A DNA stretch of 64,000 bases from Natronosalvus hydrolyticus (GCA_025517525.1 JAOPJZ010000010.1:1-64000); one strand, 5' to 3'; numbered from the stretch's first letter, positions 54,881 to 63,493 are shown. Notes: generated from the sequence alone by a model not told the origin. Numbers and translations: made by a program.

Positions 54881-56314
54881 CTAGTCCTGGCTTACTTCTA
54901 TTTGTTGGTGTGCAATATTTAGATACGTAATTTCTGGTGGTTGAACGGCATCCCCAATCGCTGGATCCAATATTTCTAGTTCAGGATGATTCCTAATGTG
55001 CGTATTGCCATTAATATCAACTTCCCCAATAACAATAGACCCATCTATGTTGAAATTACCAGCCTGTATTAGGGCTGAACTGCCATCTTCACCAGCAGGT
55101 GCGTAAATGACTCCCTCAAAATGAGTTCCTCCCTTCAATATAAACTGGAAATCTGAGGTACCATACACTTGAAGGGCTGCTGGATCTGTATCGGATTCAT
55201 CGCATAAGTTAGCGCACATTTGATTACCGCCACCGATCTCGAGATCGCCAGTGGTGTATATCTGCAGTTCATTCTCTTCCCCGTTTTTAACATGGAAGTC
55301 ACTGCCTACGTCCAAACTGCCGTTTACTACGAGTACTACGTCACCATCTTCGAGATCGACAGTAAGATCACCTATATCTACTTCATCTGCATAATACTCG
55401 CCCGCTTCAAGAGGATCTCCATTTAGGCTTCCTATATCATTGTACTCCTCTTCTGCTGTTGCTACTAATTCCCAAATCTCTTCATCGATCGGTTCGAGGG
55501 AACTATTATTTTCCACTTCCCCCTCAATTCCGGCATTTGGATTGTTAGTATCGATTATAGTTTGGCCCTGGACGGCGTTCTCAAACGGTGTTGGACGATC
55601 GATTCGACCGAGATCTACTCTCACTTTTCCTTTGTCACTTCCTTCTATTGGTTCTGCAATGACACCCCTTTCGCCGATTTCGTTGATGAAATACTGTTCC
55701 CAGGCGCCCCAGTATCGGCTTTCGATGGTTATTATGACTCGCTCATTTTCGACAACAGAACTGTAACCCTCGCTACTGTTCATTTTCAGGTTTATCGAAT
55801 CCGAGTCTAACTCTCCTTCACCAACAGCCTCAACGAGTTGGAAATTGAGTGTATTTGTTGCCCCGTCGTATTCGATACGTGGTCCCGAAACTATCTGTGC
55901 ATTTTCTCCAGTTCCACGAATCACTGCACCTCCCTCAAGCGCATATATTCCCCCATTATGCCCTTCGTATTCTATGGCGCCAAACGTAATGGGTTCTTCA
56001 AATTCCTCACTGAGATTCTTGGAATCCACTGAGATTGACCCTGCATCGTCTCGAATTATCGCTCCTCCATCGCTAAGATCCAAATCGATGGTTTGGCTCG
56101 TATCTGATAGGTAACTTTGCGTGTGCATCGACTGTTTGAGTTCAATGAAACTCTGTTCAGCTCGCTCATTTTCTGCTTGTTGTTGCTGGACGGCGATTAG
56201 ATCTAACCCCACAATAAAAATTCCAAGAGAACCAATTAAAGTAATCCCAATAAGAAGTATAACACCGACAACAGGGGTAACCCCCCTCGAATCCCCATAA
56301 ATTGTAGAACCCAT
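54881..56314 (-). CDS. Type IV pilin-like surface protein with polymer-like C-terminal domain
   Basis: The 477-residue protein has an archaeal pilin-type N terminus: GDSRGVTPVVGVILLIGITLIG, short positive head then hydrophobic helix. The middle has beta-rich repeats (GGAIIRDDAGSISV, GGAVIRGTGENAQIV). The C-terminal part (about 310-445) holds DVGSDFHVKNGEENELQIYT and GGTHFEGVIYAPAG strands like bactofilin/DUF7305-type surface modules. Such proteins are assembled or anchored outside the membrane. The gene is visibly AT-richer and uses A/T-ending codons unlike its neighbours, suggesting transfer. It is convergent with the DUF7110-like gene. Confidence 0.75.
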   Translation of the reverse strand: MGSTIYGDSRGVTPVVGVILLIGITLIGSLGIFIVGLDLIAVQQQQAENERAEQSFIELKQSMHTQSYLSDTSQTIDLDLSDGGAIIRDDAGSISVDSKNLSEEFEEPITFGAIEYEGHNGGIYALEGGAVIRGTGENAQIVSGPRIEYDGATNTLNFQLVEAVGEGELDSDSINLKMNSSEGYSSVVENERVIITIESRYWGAWEQYFINEIGERGVIAEPIEGSDKGKVRVDLGRIDRPTPFENAVQGQTIIDTNNPNAGIEGEVENNSSLEPIDEEIWELVATAEEEYNDIGSLNGDPLEAGEYYADEVDIGDLTVDLEDGDVVLVVNGSLDVGSDFHVKNGEENELQIYTTGDLEIGGGNQMCANLCDESDTDPAALQVYGTSDFQFILKGGTHFEGVIYAPAGEDGSSALIQAGNFNIDGSIVIGEVDINGNTHIRNHPELEILDPAIGDAVQPPEITYLNIAHQQIEVSQD

Positions 56315-56680
56315 TAGTTATCTTAATAATGACTATCGTATCATATTATACTTCTGGCCAAACCCAATATTTTGCATGATACGATCCCAATCAGACAACC
56401 ACTACTGATAAAAAATACAGTTGTCTGTATACGAACTTATATAATAATCTCAGAATTGAAACCACCACCAGCCATTTTGATTTGCTATGATATGACCTTA
56501 TACGATACTACATAGTCCTAATCAACCGTATTTAGTTGAGGTGAAATGTTGTTATCTAAATGATAAGGTATTGTAACACCGAGATTCGAAAACATGAGTG
56601 CAATTCTCATCACGAGTACCGACAGAGATTTCCGCCGCCACAAGCGGTTTATCCCTGGTAATTATATCTCATTACACGAA
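56315..56680. other. AT-rich intergenic segment
   Basis: This 366-nt gap lies between the pilin-like gene and the PAPS-reductase-like gene. It is AT-rich, with several TATA-like stretches (for example tatgatatgacc, about 56487) and no credible reading frame. It probably holds the promoters of both divergent genes. Confidence 0.5.
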
Positions 56681-57652
56681 ATGTCCGAGAACTTTCCCGA
56701 CTACGTGACCGTCGATTACGACGACGGCACCGACCAGGACCCAGCAGATTACCCGCACGTGCACGAAAAGATCGAGAAAGCCATCGAGATCACCCGACAG
56801 GGCCTCGAGCAGTACGAAAATCCGGCGGTCATGTGGACCGGCGGCAAGGACTCCACGCTCGTCCTGTACATCGTCAAAGAGGTCGCGGACCGATTCGACC
56901 TCGAGGTACCGCCGGCTATCTTCATCGACCATTATCAGCACTTCGACCAAATCCTCGACTTTGTCGACCACTGGGCTGAAGAGTGGGACCTCGACGTCAT
57001 CTTCGCTCGAAACACCGACATCGGTGAGTACGTCGACGAAAATGGCCTCGAGCCGGGCGACGACATCCCCGTCGCTGACCTCGATGAGCACAACCGCCAT
57101 CACATCGAAAACATCCTCGAGTACGACGAGGAGTCGTTCCCGTTCTTGCTCGACACCTACGCGGGGAATCACCTGCTGAAAACCGTCGCGCTCAACGACG
57201 CGCTCGAGGAATACGAGATCGACGGCGTGATCTCCGGCGTCCGATGGGACGAACAGGAGGCACGTGCCGAGGAGACGTTCTTCTCGCCGCGTCACGACCC
57301 GGATATTTACCCGCCACACGACCGCGTCCAGCCGATTTTGCACTTCGAAGAACGCGCCGTCTGGGAAGCGTTCTGGCAGTTCGTCGTCCCCGATACGGTC
57401 GAAAACTATCCGGAGGAAGGGTACGTTCCGGAGAGTGCAGACGACCTTCCGGAGGGTGTCGAGCAGGCTGACATCCCCGTCTCCCCGAAATACTGGGAGG
57501 GATTCCGGTCGCTGGGCAGTGAGATCAGCACGAAAAAGGCCGAAGACGAGCCGGCCTGGTTACAGGACCTTGAGGGGACGACCGAGCGAGCCGGTCGGGC
57601 CCAGGACAAAGAGGACCTGATGGCTCGGCTGCGAGATCTGGGCTACATGTAG
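56681..57652 (+). CDS. PAPS-reductase family ATP-pyrophosphatase (CysH-like)
   Basis: The 323-residue protein has the pyrophosphate loop TGGKDSTLVLYIVKEV and the family's core (AIFIDHYQHFDQILDFVDHWAEEWDLDVIFARNT, VISGVRWDEQEARAEETFFS). It lacks the C-terminal Cys motif of true sulfonucleotide reductases, so PAPS/APS reduction is unlikely; it may adenylate or transfer sulfur in another pathway. The end has an acidic haloarchaeal extension. ATG 56681 is chosen because upstream in-frame sequence (from 56594) is a poor match and a TATA-like tttatc lies about 30 nt before it. Confidence 0.82.
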   Translation: MSENFPDYVTVDYDDGTDQDPADYPHVHEKIEKAIEITRQGLEQYENPAVMWTGGKDSTLVLYIVKEVADRFDLEVPPAIFIDHYQHFDQILDFVDHWAEEWDLDVIFARNTDIGEYVDENGLEPGDDIPVADLDEHNRHHIENILEYDEESFPFLLDTYAGNHLLKTVALNDALEEYEIDGVISGVRWDEQEARAEETFFSPRHDPDIYPPHDRVQPILHFEERAVWEAFWQFVVPDTVENYPEEGYVPESADDLPEGVEQADIPVSPKYWEGFRSLGSEISTKKAEDEPAWLQDLEGTTERAGRAQDKEDLMARLRDLGYM

Positions 57653-57678
57653 GCTCGAGCAGGCTATCGTAGCCTATG

Positions 57679-57750
57679 ATAGGGTTTATTGGAATCGCTT
57701 ACCGGTCAACGACGAACCGGATCGGTCGCTAACCGGTAATCGCTTACACC
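57679..57750. repeat. Palindromic dispersed repeat (family E), copy 2
   Basis: Shares ordered blocks atagggtt, gacgaaccgg, gtcgct and accggta with 15401-15465. The ends atagggtt and a degenerate complement (gatccctat) suggest an inverted-repeat element that abuts the family A copy. Confidence 0.35.
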
Positions 57751-57751
57751 G

Positions 57752-57829
57752 ATCCCTATGAGACGAGGTACACAGCTATCGCGACATCGTCGTTCGATTG
57801 GGCGTGCAATGACTTTCACTGGCTACTAT
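57752..57829 (+). repeat. MITE-like palindromic element (family A), copy 3
   Basis: The right end contains gcgtgcaatgactttcactg and ggctactatt; the left half (agctatcgcgacatcgtcg) aligns with copy 2. The left terminal repeat is degenerate. It lies in the gap between the PAPS-reductase-like and cold-shock genes. Confidence 0.6.
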
Positions 57830-57855
57830 TAGAGAAACGGAATCGCGAAGCCAAC

Positions 57856-57873
57856 GGTCGTGGTACCACGACC
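57856..57873. promoter_or_regulatory. Perfect 18-bp palindrome, candidate operator of the cold-shock gene
   Basis: ggtcgtggtaccacgacc is its own reverse complement. It ends 9 nt upstream of the TATA-like box of the cold-shock gene, where a regulator could act. Confidence 0.45.
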
Positions 57874-57882
57874 CTCACAACC

Positions 57883-57889
57883 CTTATCC
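57883..57889 (+). promoter_or_regulatory. TATA-like box for the cold-shock gene
   Basis: cttatcc is centred about 30 nt upstream of ATG 57916, close to the spacing for a leaderless transcript. Confidence 0.4.
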
Positions 57890-57915
57890 GTGGAGCGGGT
57901 CTTTGTTTGGTCGTA

Positions 57916-58110
57916 ATGGCGAAAGGTAACGTTGATTTCTTCAACGACACAGGCGGCTACGGTTTCATTTCGACGGACGACGCGGACGATGACGTATTCT
58001 TCCACATGGAAGACGTCGGCGGCCCGGACCTCGAAGAAGGCACCGAGATCGAATTCGATATCGAACAGGCCCCCAAAGGCCCTCGCGCGACGAACGTCGT
58101 CCGCAACTAA
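57916..58110 (+). CDS. cspA: Cold-shock domain protein
   Basis: The 64-residue cold-shock domain has RNP1 GGYGFIS and RNP2 DVFFHMED, followed by EEGTEIEFDIEQAPKGPRATNV. It binds single-stranded nucleic acids and acts as an RNA chaperone. The start MAKGNVDFFN matches the family; an upstream GTG would add three residues. It is preceded by a perfect palindrome and a TATA-like box. A 44-codon frame begins 40 nt after its stop. Confidence 0.95.
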   Translation: MAKGNVDFFNDTGGYGFISTDDADDDVFFHMEDVGGPDLEEGTEIEFDIEQAPKGPRATNVVRN

Positions 58111-58150
58111 TTCTCTGACTTCAGACCGCCGCGGTTAGGCACTCTGAACG

Positions 58151-58285
58151 ATGAACGCAATCTTACACCTCGAGAGTGAAGACGATGATCTGTATCTGGG
58201 GCGAGCGAGCACGGCAGTCGCCGATGCCGTCCGTTCCCTCGAGAAGCGAGTTGACCAACAGCGGGAGCCAACCGTGATTCGATAG
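58151..58285 (+). CDS. Possible small acidic protein
   Basis: A 44-residue frame begins MNAILHLESEDDDLYLGRAS and ends in a helix (TAVADAVRSLEKRVDQQREP) before TVIR. It lies 40 nt downstream of the cold-shock gene. Its acidic composition fits a haloarchaeal protein, but there is no recognised family and no clear start signal, so it remains tentative. Confidence 0.4.
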   Translation: MNAILHLESEDDDLYLGRASTAVADAVRSLEKRVDQQREPTVIR

Positions 58286-58375
58286 GCACTCATGACCTCA
58301 CTGTTGGCACAATCACTGGGACACCGCGGTATATTTCTCCGCAATCATTAGGAAGGTGCCGGATAACGTTCCTGT

Positions 58376-58768
58376 ATGAACATACTGGTACCGTTCGACA
58401 TCCAGCCGGTTAGCGAACGAGCGGTTCGAGCAACCCTCGAACTCTTCGGCGATCGAGAGGACGTTCACGTCGTAGCGACGCACATCAGCGATGCCAAAGC
58501 GGACCCCGCACGGATCGCAGCTAACGAAATCGAGTCACTCGGCGACAACTACGAGGCGTCGGTCGAAGCGGAGGTTCGACTCATCGAGGGGGACCCCAGT
58601 TCCAAAGCCGTTATCAGAAAAGCGATTACTGATATCGTCGAGTCAGAGGAAATCGACCTCGTCATCCTCGGATACGAGTCAAAGTCCCTGTTCGATCGGG
58701 TTCTCGAGAGTGATACGACCGAACGACTCCTACAGAACCACGAGATTCCGGTGCTGCTCGTTCCGTAG
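58376..58768 (+). CDS. UspA-type universal stress protein, shortened ATP site
   Basis: The 130-residue protein has the Usp fold: MNILVPFDIQPVSERAVRATLELF, VHVVATHISDA and DLVILGYESKSLFDRVLESDTTERLL. The usual G-2x-G-9x-GS ATP loop is replaced by YESKSLFDRVLESD, so ATP binding is doubtful. It is shorter than the UspA at 45541. It is convergent with a small membrane protein gene. Confidence 0.82.
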   Translation: MNILVPFDIQPVSERAVRATLELFGDREDVHVVATHISDAKADPARIAANEIESLGDNYEASVEAEVRLIEGDPSSKAVIRKAITDIVESEEIDLVILGYESKSLFDRVLESDTTERLLQNHEIPVLLVP

Positions 58769-58784
58769 TCGACGCTCGAGTGAG

Positions 58785-58985
58785 CTACTGGGTCGCCCGG
58801 TACTCGCCGTGTTTGACACCGATGGCCAGCGCAATGGCTCCGAAGGCCGCCATCGATGGGAGAACCATCATCAAGACGGTGTCAGTCGTCATTCCCATCG
58901 GCATCGTGAGTAGAATGCCGACACCGATAGCGACGATCAGTACGAACGCGGCGACCGTTTTCGGGAGATCGAACTCGAGTGCCAT
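58785..58985 (-). CDS. Small membrane protein (DUF7333-like)
   Basis: The 66-residue product has two helices (about 10-31 and 35-56), with TMPMGMTTDTVLMMVLPSM across the turn and a charged HGEYRATQ tail. I recall it as a haloarchaeal two-helix family (DUF7333). No function is known. It overlaps no other gene and is followed by a UspA gene on the opposite strand. Confidence 0.65.
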   Translation of the reverse strand: MALEFDLPKTVAAFVLIVAIGVGILLTMPMGMTTDTVLMMVLPSMAAFGAIALAIGVKHGEYRATQ

Positions 58986-59174
58986 ACGGGGAGATACGAT
59001 GGGATTTCTCCTAAGGATGTCGGATGCGGAACTGAGAACAATCAGTACGCTTCTATATGAGTGACTGTAGATGTCTAAGGTGTATCATAGCTTACCAGCG
59101 GTTCAGTGATCTCGTTTTCGACAGCGTATCTCAGCTTTTCGTCGGAGACAGTTGAACCGTGACGAGAATCCCTC

Positions 59175-59259
59175 TCATACGGTTTACTATAGTCTCTTCC
59201 CGGTGATTGCCCATACTGGGTCGGCAATCACCGGTAAACAGTTACAACAAACCGTATCA
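59175..59259 (-). repeat. MITE-like palindromic element (family B), copy 2
   Basis: The reverse complement reads TGATACGGtTTGTTG, then gtgattgccgacc, gggcaatcacc and aaaccgtatga. It is the same element as 31544-31627 with a few substitutions. On the minus strand its first bases TGA are the stop codon of the membrane protein gene 59257-60006. Confidence 0.75.
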
Positions 59260-60006
59260 GTTCGTTGGCCGGACGACGTTGGCCAGCGCGACCATCAGAC
59301 CGAGGAACCAGCCCAGCGGGAAGGAAAACCCGAGCCACATGCCTGCGTAGGCGGCTCCCTCGAGCTGGTAGTTATCGCGGAGATACGTGTTGAGTTCGCC
59401 GACGACGAGAACGGTGTCGAGCAACCAGACGGCCAGATCGTAACTCGGCTCGAGGACGTGGGGCTCGAGTGAGGGGGTTACCAACGCGGCGACGACAGGT
59501 GGGAGAAACAGGGCCGTCATTGCGAACGGGTACGCCAGGGCAACGGTCAGTGGGCGACCGCCGAATTTCGAGCAGGTTGCCGCCAGTGCGGTCGACAGCG
59601 TTGCAACGCCGCTTGCCGCAGCAACGGCGAGGAATGCGTCCCAGGGCAGTTGAATGTGGGCGATAACGGTTAGTATGCCCCAGAACAACAGTGCCACGCC
59701 GGTCGCGCCGACGATACCGAGTCGCGTCGCCGTCGAATCGAGTTTGGCGGCATAAAACCGCGTTGCCAGTCCGAGGACGGTCAGCGGATACACGAGCAGG
59801 AGGCCGAGCGCGCCGAATGTGCTCCAGAGGGTGTAGCCGATTTTCTGTGGCAGCGTTTCGGGTTTCCATTTTCCCATGACCGAGTGACCGCGGCCGCGTT
59901 GTCGGGGAAAGATGAGCTCCATCCATGCCCCGTGTAAGAGGGCTAGATCAACCTTCACCGCGGCGACGATCCCACCACCGCCTCGGTTGCGTGCGCGGGT
60001 AGACAT
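59257..60006 (-). CDS. Multi-spanning membrane protein of unknown function
   Basis: The 249-residue protein starts MSTRARNRGGGGIVAAVKVDL, with an amphipathic N-terminal segment. About five to six transmembrane helices follow after MGKWKPETLPQKIGYTLWST (position about 65). Haloarchaeal relatives I recall share the GGGGIVAAV and MGKWKPET segments. No catalytic motif is visible. The TGA stop is provided by the palindromic element at 59175-59259, and the C terminus ends VVRPTN. Confidence 0.7.
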   Translation of the reverse strand: MSTRARNRGGGGIVAAVKVDLALLHGAWMELIFPRQRGRGHSVMGKWKPETLPQKIGYTLWSTFGALGLLLVYPLTVLGLATRFYAAKLDSTATRLGIVGATGVALLFWGILTVIAHIQLPWDAFLAVAAASGVATLSTALAATCSKFGGRPLTVALAYPFAMTALFLPPVVAALVTPSLEPHVLEPSYDLAVWLLDTVLVVGELNTYLRDNYQLEGAAYAGMWLGFSFPLGWFLGLMVALANVVRPTN

Positions 60007-60163
60007 TATCCAACTAAATCGACTCCGATACCGTAAACTTTCCTCCTCGAGACCGTCACTCAAATCGAACGGTCAGTCCTCGAACATGACGCGGTGATGG
60101 CGTCGTTGTAGCAGTGGCCAACAGGGGACGATCGCAGCCTGAGACTGACTCCAACGAACGCTA

Positions 60164-61000
60164 TCAATGGACGTTCCACGGGGCCCCGTCGGGGTCGACC
60201 TCGCGATGGATGGAATCAATACTGTCAAGCGTTGCGATGTCGTCGTCGTCTAACTCGAGGGAAAGCGAAGCGAAGTTGTCCGCGAGGTGGTCGGTACCGG
60301 TGGCTTTCGGTATCGCCGTAATCTCCTTTTCGCGTAGCCAGGCGAGACTCACCTGCGCTTCGCTGACGTCGTGTTTCTCGGCTACAGACCCAATTTCTGG
60401 GACGTCGAACACCTTCCCTCGAGCGAGCGGCGAATAGGCGACAAGTTCGATTTCGTGGGCTGCACACACCGCCCTGAGTTCGGTCTGTGCCAACAGGGGA
60501 TGGCACTCGACTTGATTGGCGAAGATCGGGGCCTCGAGTGTCTCGACGGCCTCCTCGATGTGTCGTGGCTCGAAATTACTCACGCCGACGTGCTCGATGT
60601 ACCCGTCGTCGTAGAGTTCGTCGAACGCCGCGAGGGTTTCTTCTGTGTCGTAGGTGTTGATCGGCCAGTGGACGTACAGCAGGTCGACGGCGTCGACACC
60701 CAGTTTCTCGAGGCTCGTTTTCGTCGTCTCGATGACGTCGTCGTAGGCCAGATTCGACGTCGATACTTTCGTCGCCAGAAAGACCTCCTCGCGGTCCACG
60801 TCGGCCGCTTCGATGCCGCGGCCGACGAACTCCTCGTTGTCGTAGCCCTGGGCGGTATCGACGTGTCGATAGCCCATCTCGAGTGCGTTGGCGACGCTTT
60901 CGGCACACTGGTCCGGGTCAGCAAGCTGCCAGGTACCGAGGCCGAGGGTCGGCATCCTATTCACGCGCGGATAGTGGGCACTGTGCTCTGTATTCGTCAT
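60164..61000 (-). CDS. Aldo/keto reductase
   Basis: The 278-residue (alpha/beta)8 protein has the complete AKR tetrad: Asp48 in GYRHVDTA, Tyr53 in QGYDNE, Lys78 in LATKVS and His111 in YVHWP. LGLGTWQL opens the barrel. It reduces aldehydes or ketones with NADPH. The substrate is unknown. ATG 61000 is chosen as the codon just before the conserved domain. It lies on the same strand as, and 85 nt downstream of, the DUF35/thiolase cluster. Confidence 0.92.
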   Translation of the reverse strand: MTNTEHSAHYPRVNRMPTLGLGTWQLADPDQCAESVANALEMGYRHVDTAQGYDNEEFVGRGIEAADVDREEVFLATKVSTSNLAYDDVIETTKTSLEKLGVDAVDLLYVHWPINTYDTEETLAAFDELYDDGYIEHVGVSNFEPRHIEEAVETLEAPIFANQVECHPLLAQTELRAVCAAHEIELVAYSPLARGKVFDVPEIGSVAEKHDVSEAQVSLAWLREKEITAIPKATGTDHLADNFASLSLELDDDDIATLDSIDSIHREVDPDGAPWNVH

Positions 61001-61085
61001 CGTGTCTCGGGCCACGACCGGAAGTTGAAAAGGCGTTTGGGTACCAGCAGTCGAGAACGCGTCTGAACGAGTGAGTCGTCCCTCG

Positions 61086-61472
61086 CTATTCGAAAACCGG
61101 GACTGGCGAATCGACCTCGAGTACGCCGGCGAGTTCGATCGAATCACCGATGTCGCTGTCGCCTTCGAGTCGGGCCATCACTCGAGTCGAACCGAGGTCG
61201 ACGACGCCGACCCGGTAGCCCCCGTCGAATCCCTGGGGTGCGACGGCGACCGTCGTTTCCGTATAGAGCGTGCCGGTCGTCGGCAGTTCGATGGTCACGC
61301 GTTCGCGCGACCCACAGGCGTTACACGCCGCTGAGGGCGTTGCGGTTTCCGCGCCACAGTCCCGACAGCGCTGGCCGAGGAGCCTCCCCTCACGAAGCGC
61401 TTGCGTCCACGTCCGGTGGTTCAGCTGTTCCGGCAGCGATTCGGCCGCCTCGTTCGAGTGTGTCTCGCTCAT
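61086..61472 (-). CDS. Zn-ribbon/OB-fold protein (DUF35), thiolase partner
   Basis: The 128-residue protein has an N-terminal zinc ribbon (CRDCG and CNACG, about residues 36-54) and an OB-fold domain (TGTLYTETTVAVAPQGFDGGYRV). DUF35 proteins assemble with thiolase-like SCP-x or HMG-CoA synthase enzymes and are encoded beside them. The start overlaps the thiolase stop by 4 nt, confirming the pairing. Confidence 0.92.
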   Translation of the reverse strand: MSETHSNEAAESLPEQLNHRTWTQALREGRLLGQRCRDCGAETATPSAACNACGSRERVTIELPTTGTLYTETTVAVAPQGFDGGYRVGVVDLGSTRVMARLEGDSDIGDSIELAGVLEVDSPVPVFE

Positions 61473-62638
61473 GCGTCTCCCTCCAGGATCGAAACGACAG
61501 TGGTTGCAGCGTCGCCACCGAGGTTGTGTGCGAGGGCGTGGGTTGCGCCGTCGACCTGGCGTTCGCCGGCTTCGCCGCGAAGGTGCTCGGTGAGTTCGAC
61601 CAGTTGAGCGATGCCGGTTGCACCGATCGGGTGGCCCTTGGCTTTCAGCCCGCCGCTTGGATTGACCGGGATTCGCCCACCGAGTGCCGTCGTGCCCTCG
61701 ACGGCCGCCTTGCCACCTTCGCCGTCTTCGACGAATCCGAGGGCTTCGATAGCCAGAATCTCGGCACCCGTGAAACAGTCGTGGACTTCGGCCACGTCGA
61801 CGTCTTCGGGACCGATGTCGGCCGCCTCATACGCCTGCGTTGCGGCGTCGCGTGCCGACTGTGTGGCCGTCAGGTCCTCCTTTTCGGCGAGTGGGACGAC
61901 GTCAGTTGCGTGACCGATGCCGGTGACAGCGACCGAGTCCGCCTCCATGTCCGCAGCGACGTCTTCGTTTGCGACGACGACGGCAGCGGCTCCGTCCGAA
62001 AACGGACAACAATCGAACAGTCGGAAGGGCGTGGCGACGATGGGGCTGTCGAGCACTTCTTCGACGCTCGTCTCGGTACCGAACTGTGCGCGGTCATTGA
62101 GCGTCCCGTGGCCGTGATTCTTGACGGCGACGGCGGCGAGTTGTTCCTCGGTCGTGCCGTGTTCGTGCATGTGTCGGGTCGTCAAGAGCCCGAACACGCC
62201 GGGGAACGAGATGCCAGTTGGCTGTTCATATTGGCGATGTGATGCCGACGCGAACACCGACGTCATTTCGGGCGTCTCGAGGCCGGTCGTCGTCGTACAG
62301 CGTTCGACGCCACCGACGAGGACCACGTCGTGCTGGCCGGCTTCGACCGCGCGGACGGCGTGTTTGAACGCGTTCGAAGAGGTGGCACAGGCGTCTTCGT
62401 AGCGCTGACAGGGAACCCCGGCAAGTCCAAGGTGGCTCGCAATGGTCGGCGCAAGATGTGTGTCCCCTTCGGACTGACCACTCATCGCGTTCCCCAGGTA
62501 GAATGATTCGATTGCCGCTCCGCCGACGCCGGCATCGTCGAGCGCGTCGAACGCTGCTGAGGCGAAGAGTTCCGTGAGTGGCGTTTCGTGAACGCCGAAG
62601 TCGGTCATTCCGACCCCGACGATATGTGCCTGATGCAT
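61469..62638 (-). CDS. SCP-x/thiolase-like acetyl-CoA acyltransferase
   Basis: The 389-residue protein belongs to the archaeal thiolase-like group with a DUF35 partner. It begins MHQAHIVGVGMTDFGVHETP. The Cys is in DACATSSNAFKH, the His in HDCFTGAEIL, and the C-terminal motif is GGLKAKGHPIGATG. These proteins condense or cleave acyl-CoA. GHPIGATG and the Cys are intact, so catalysis is plausible. A TATA-like stretch about 37 nt before favours 62638 over the ATG at 62659. Confidence 0.9.
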   Translation of the reverse strand: MHQAHIVGVGMTDFGVHETPLTELFASAAFDALDDAGVGGAAIESFYLGNAMSGQSEGDTHLAPTIASHLGLAGVPCQRYEDACATSSNAFKHAVRAVEAGQHDVVLVGGVERCTTTTGLETPEMTSVFASASHRQYEQPTGISFPGVFGLLTTRHMHEHGTTEEQLAAVAVKNHGHGTLNDRAQFGTETSVEEVLDSPIVATPFRLFDCCPFSDGAAAVVVANEDVAADMEADSVAVTGIGHATDVVPLAEKEDLTATQSARDAATQAYEAADIGPEDVDVAEVHDCFTGAEILAIEALGFVEDGEGGKAAVEGTTALGGRIPVNPSGGLKAKGHPIGATGIAQLVELTEHLRGEAGERQVDGATHALAHNLGGDAATTVVSILEGDA

Positions 62639-62688
62639 ATTCGTGGTGTTGGAGTCCATGGCAAAAAACGATGTGAATTACCGCGCGG

Positions 62689-63390
62689 TCATTCGATTCC
62701 TTCCATCGCGTCGACGACGCGTTTGAGGATCTTTCGTTCGGCTCGACGGACGTTTTTCGAGACGGCTGTATCCGAGATGTCGAACTCCGAGGCGAGCATT
62801 TGCAGCGTTGCTCCCCGCGGTTGATCGAAGTAGCCTTTTTTCGCGGCGACGGCCAGCGTCTGGCGTTCGACATCTGATAAGGACCGACACCCTTCGAGTA
62901 AATTGCTCGCGGCGTCGGCGTTCTCGAGCAAGTCGTACAGTTCGGTCAGCTCGAAATCGTCTTGGGCGAGGACGTCGAACTCGTTGTTCCGCTCGAGTTC
63001 TGCGAGCGCGTCGTCGGCGGTGTCGCCGGTGTCGAACCCGACCTCCCAGCGTTCGCTCCCATCTTCGATGTGAAACGGACCAGTGATGTAGCCCTGGTTG
63101 TCTCGGATGACGCGCATGGCGTCGGTTTCGTTGATGACGGTTCGTAACAGCGCCGTCCCCTCGTGCTTTTTGAACAACGTACACTCTTGCATGTTGTCGT
63201 GGGCCTGTAACGTCGAGAGCCCGGACTCGAGAATCGAGCGATCCTCGCCTTCGACCATCATTCGCGTCTCGAGTTCGCGGCGGCGGCTGTCGAACTCCCA
63301 CTGGACGGCCGTGAACGCGACGTCGTGGTCGTCGCTGGTGTCGATGAACGGGCAGTCGTACTGCTTCATGTCCAGCGTGAAGTCGATCAT
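62689..63390 (-). CDS. Bat-type transcriptional regulator (HTH_10)
   Basis: The 233-residue protein has an N-terminal bacterioopsin-activator-type sensory domain (about 1-155) and a C-terminal HTH_10 (SLSDVERQTLAVAAKKGYFDQPRGATLQMLASEFDISDTAVSKNVRRAERKIL). It lacks a PAS or GAF domain. It sits between an acyl-CoA synthetase gene and the thiolase gene on the same strand, and so probably regulates the acyl-CoA cluster. The start follows a 103-nt gap after the synthetase gene. Confidence 0.92.
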   Translation of the reverse strand: MIDFTLDMKQYDCPFIDTSDDHDVAFTAVQWEFDSRRRELETRMMVEGEDRSILESGLSTLQAHDNMQECTLFKKHEGTALLRTVINETDAMRVIRDNQGYITGPFHIEDGSERWEVGFDTGDTADDALAELERNNEFDVLAQDDFELTELYDLLENADAASNLLEGCRSLSDVERQTLAVAAKKGYFDQPRGATLQMLASEFDISDTAVSKNVRRAERKILKRVVDAMEGIE

Positions 63391-63493
63391 GATCTATCAC
63401 ATGGATCCCATGACCATAATCGTAGCTGTCGGTTCCGATGCCACCCGTAACGAAACGAGGTTCTTACCCGCCAGACGGCCTCGAGGGTACCAA

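Noticed and set aside
58107..58344. Minus-strand frames of 60-69 codons downstream of the cold-shock gene
   Set aside because: Arg/Ser-rich shadows opposite the tentative 44-codon acidic frame, with no start signal.
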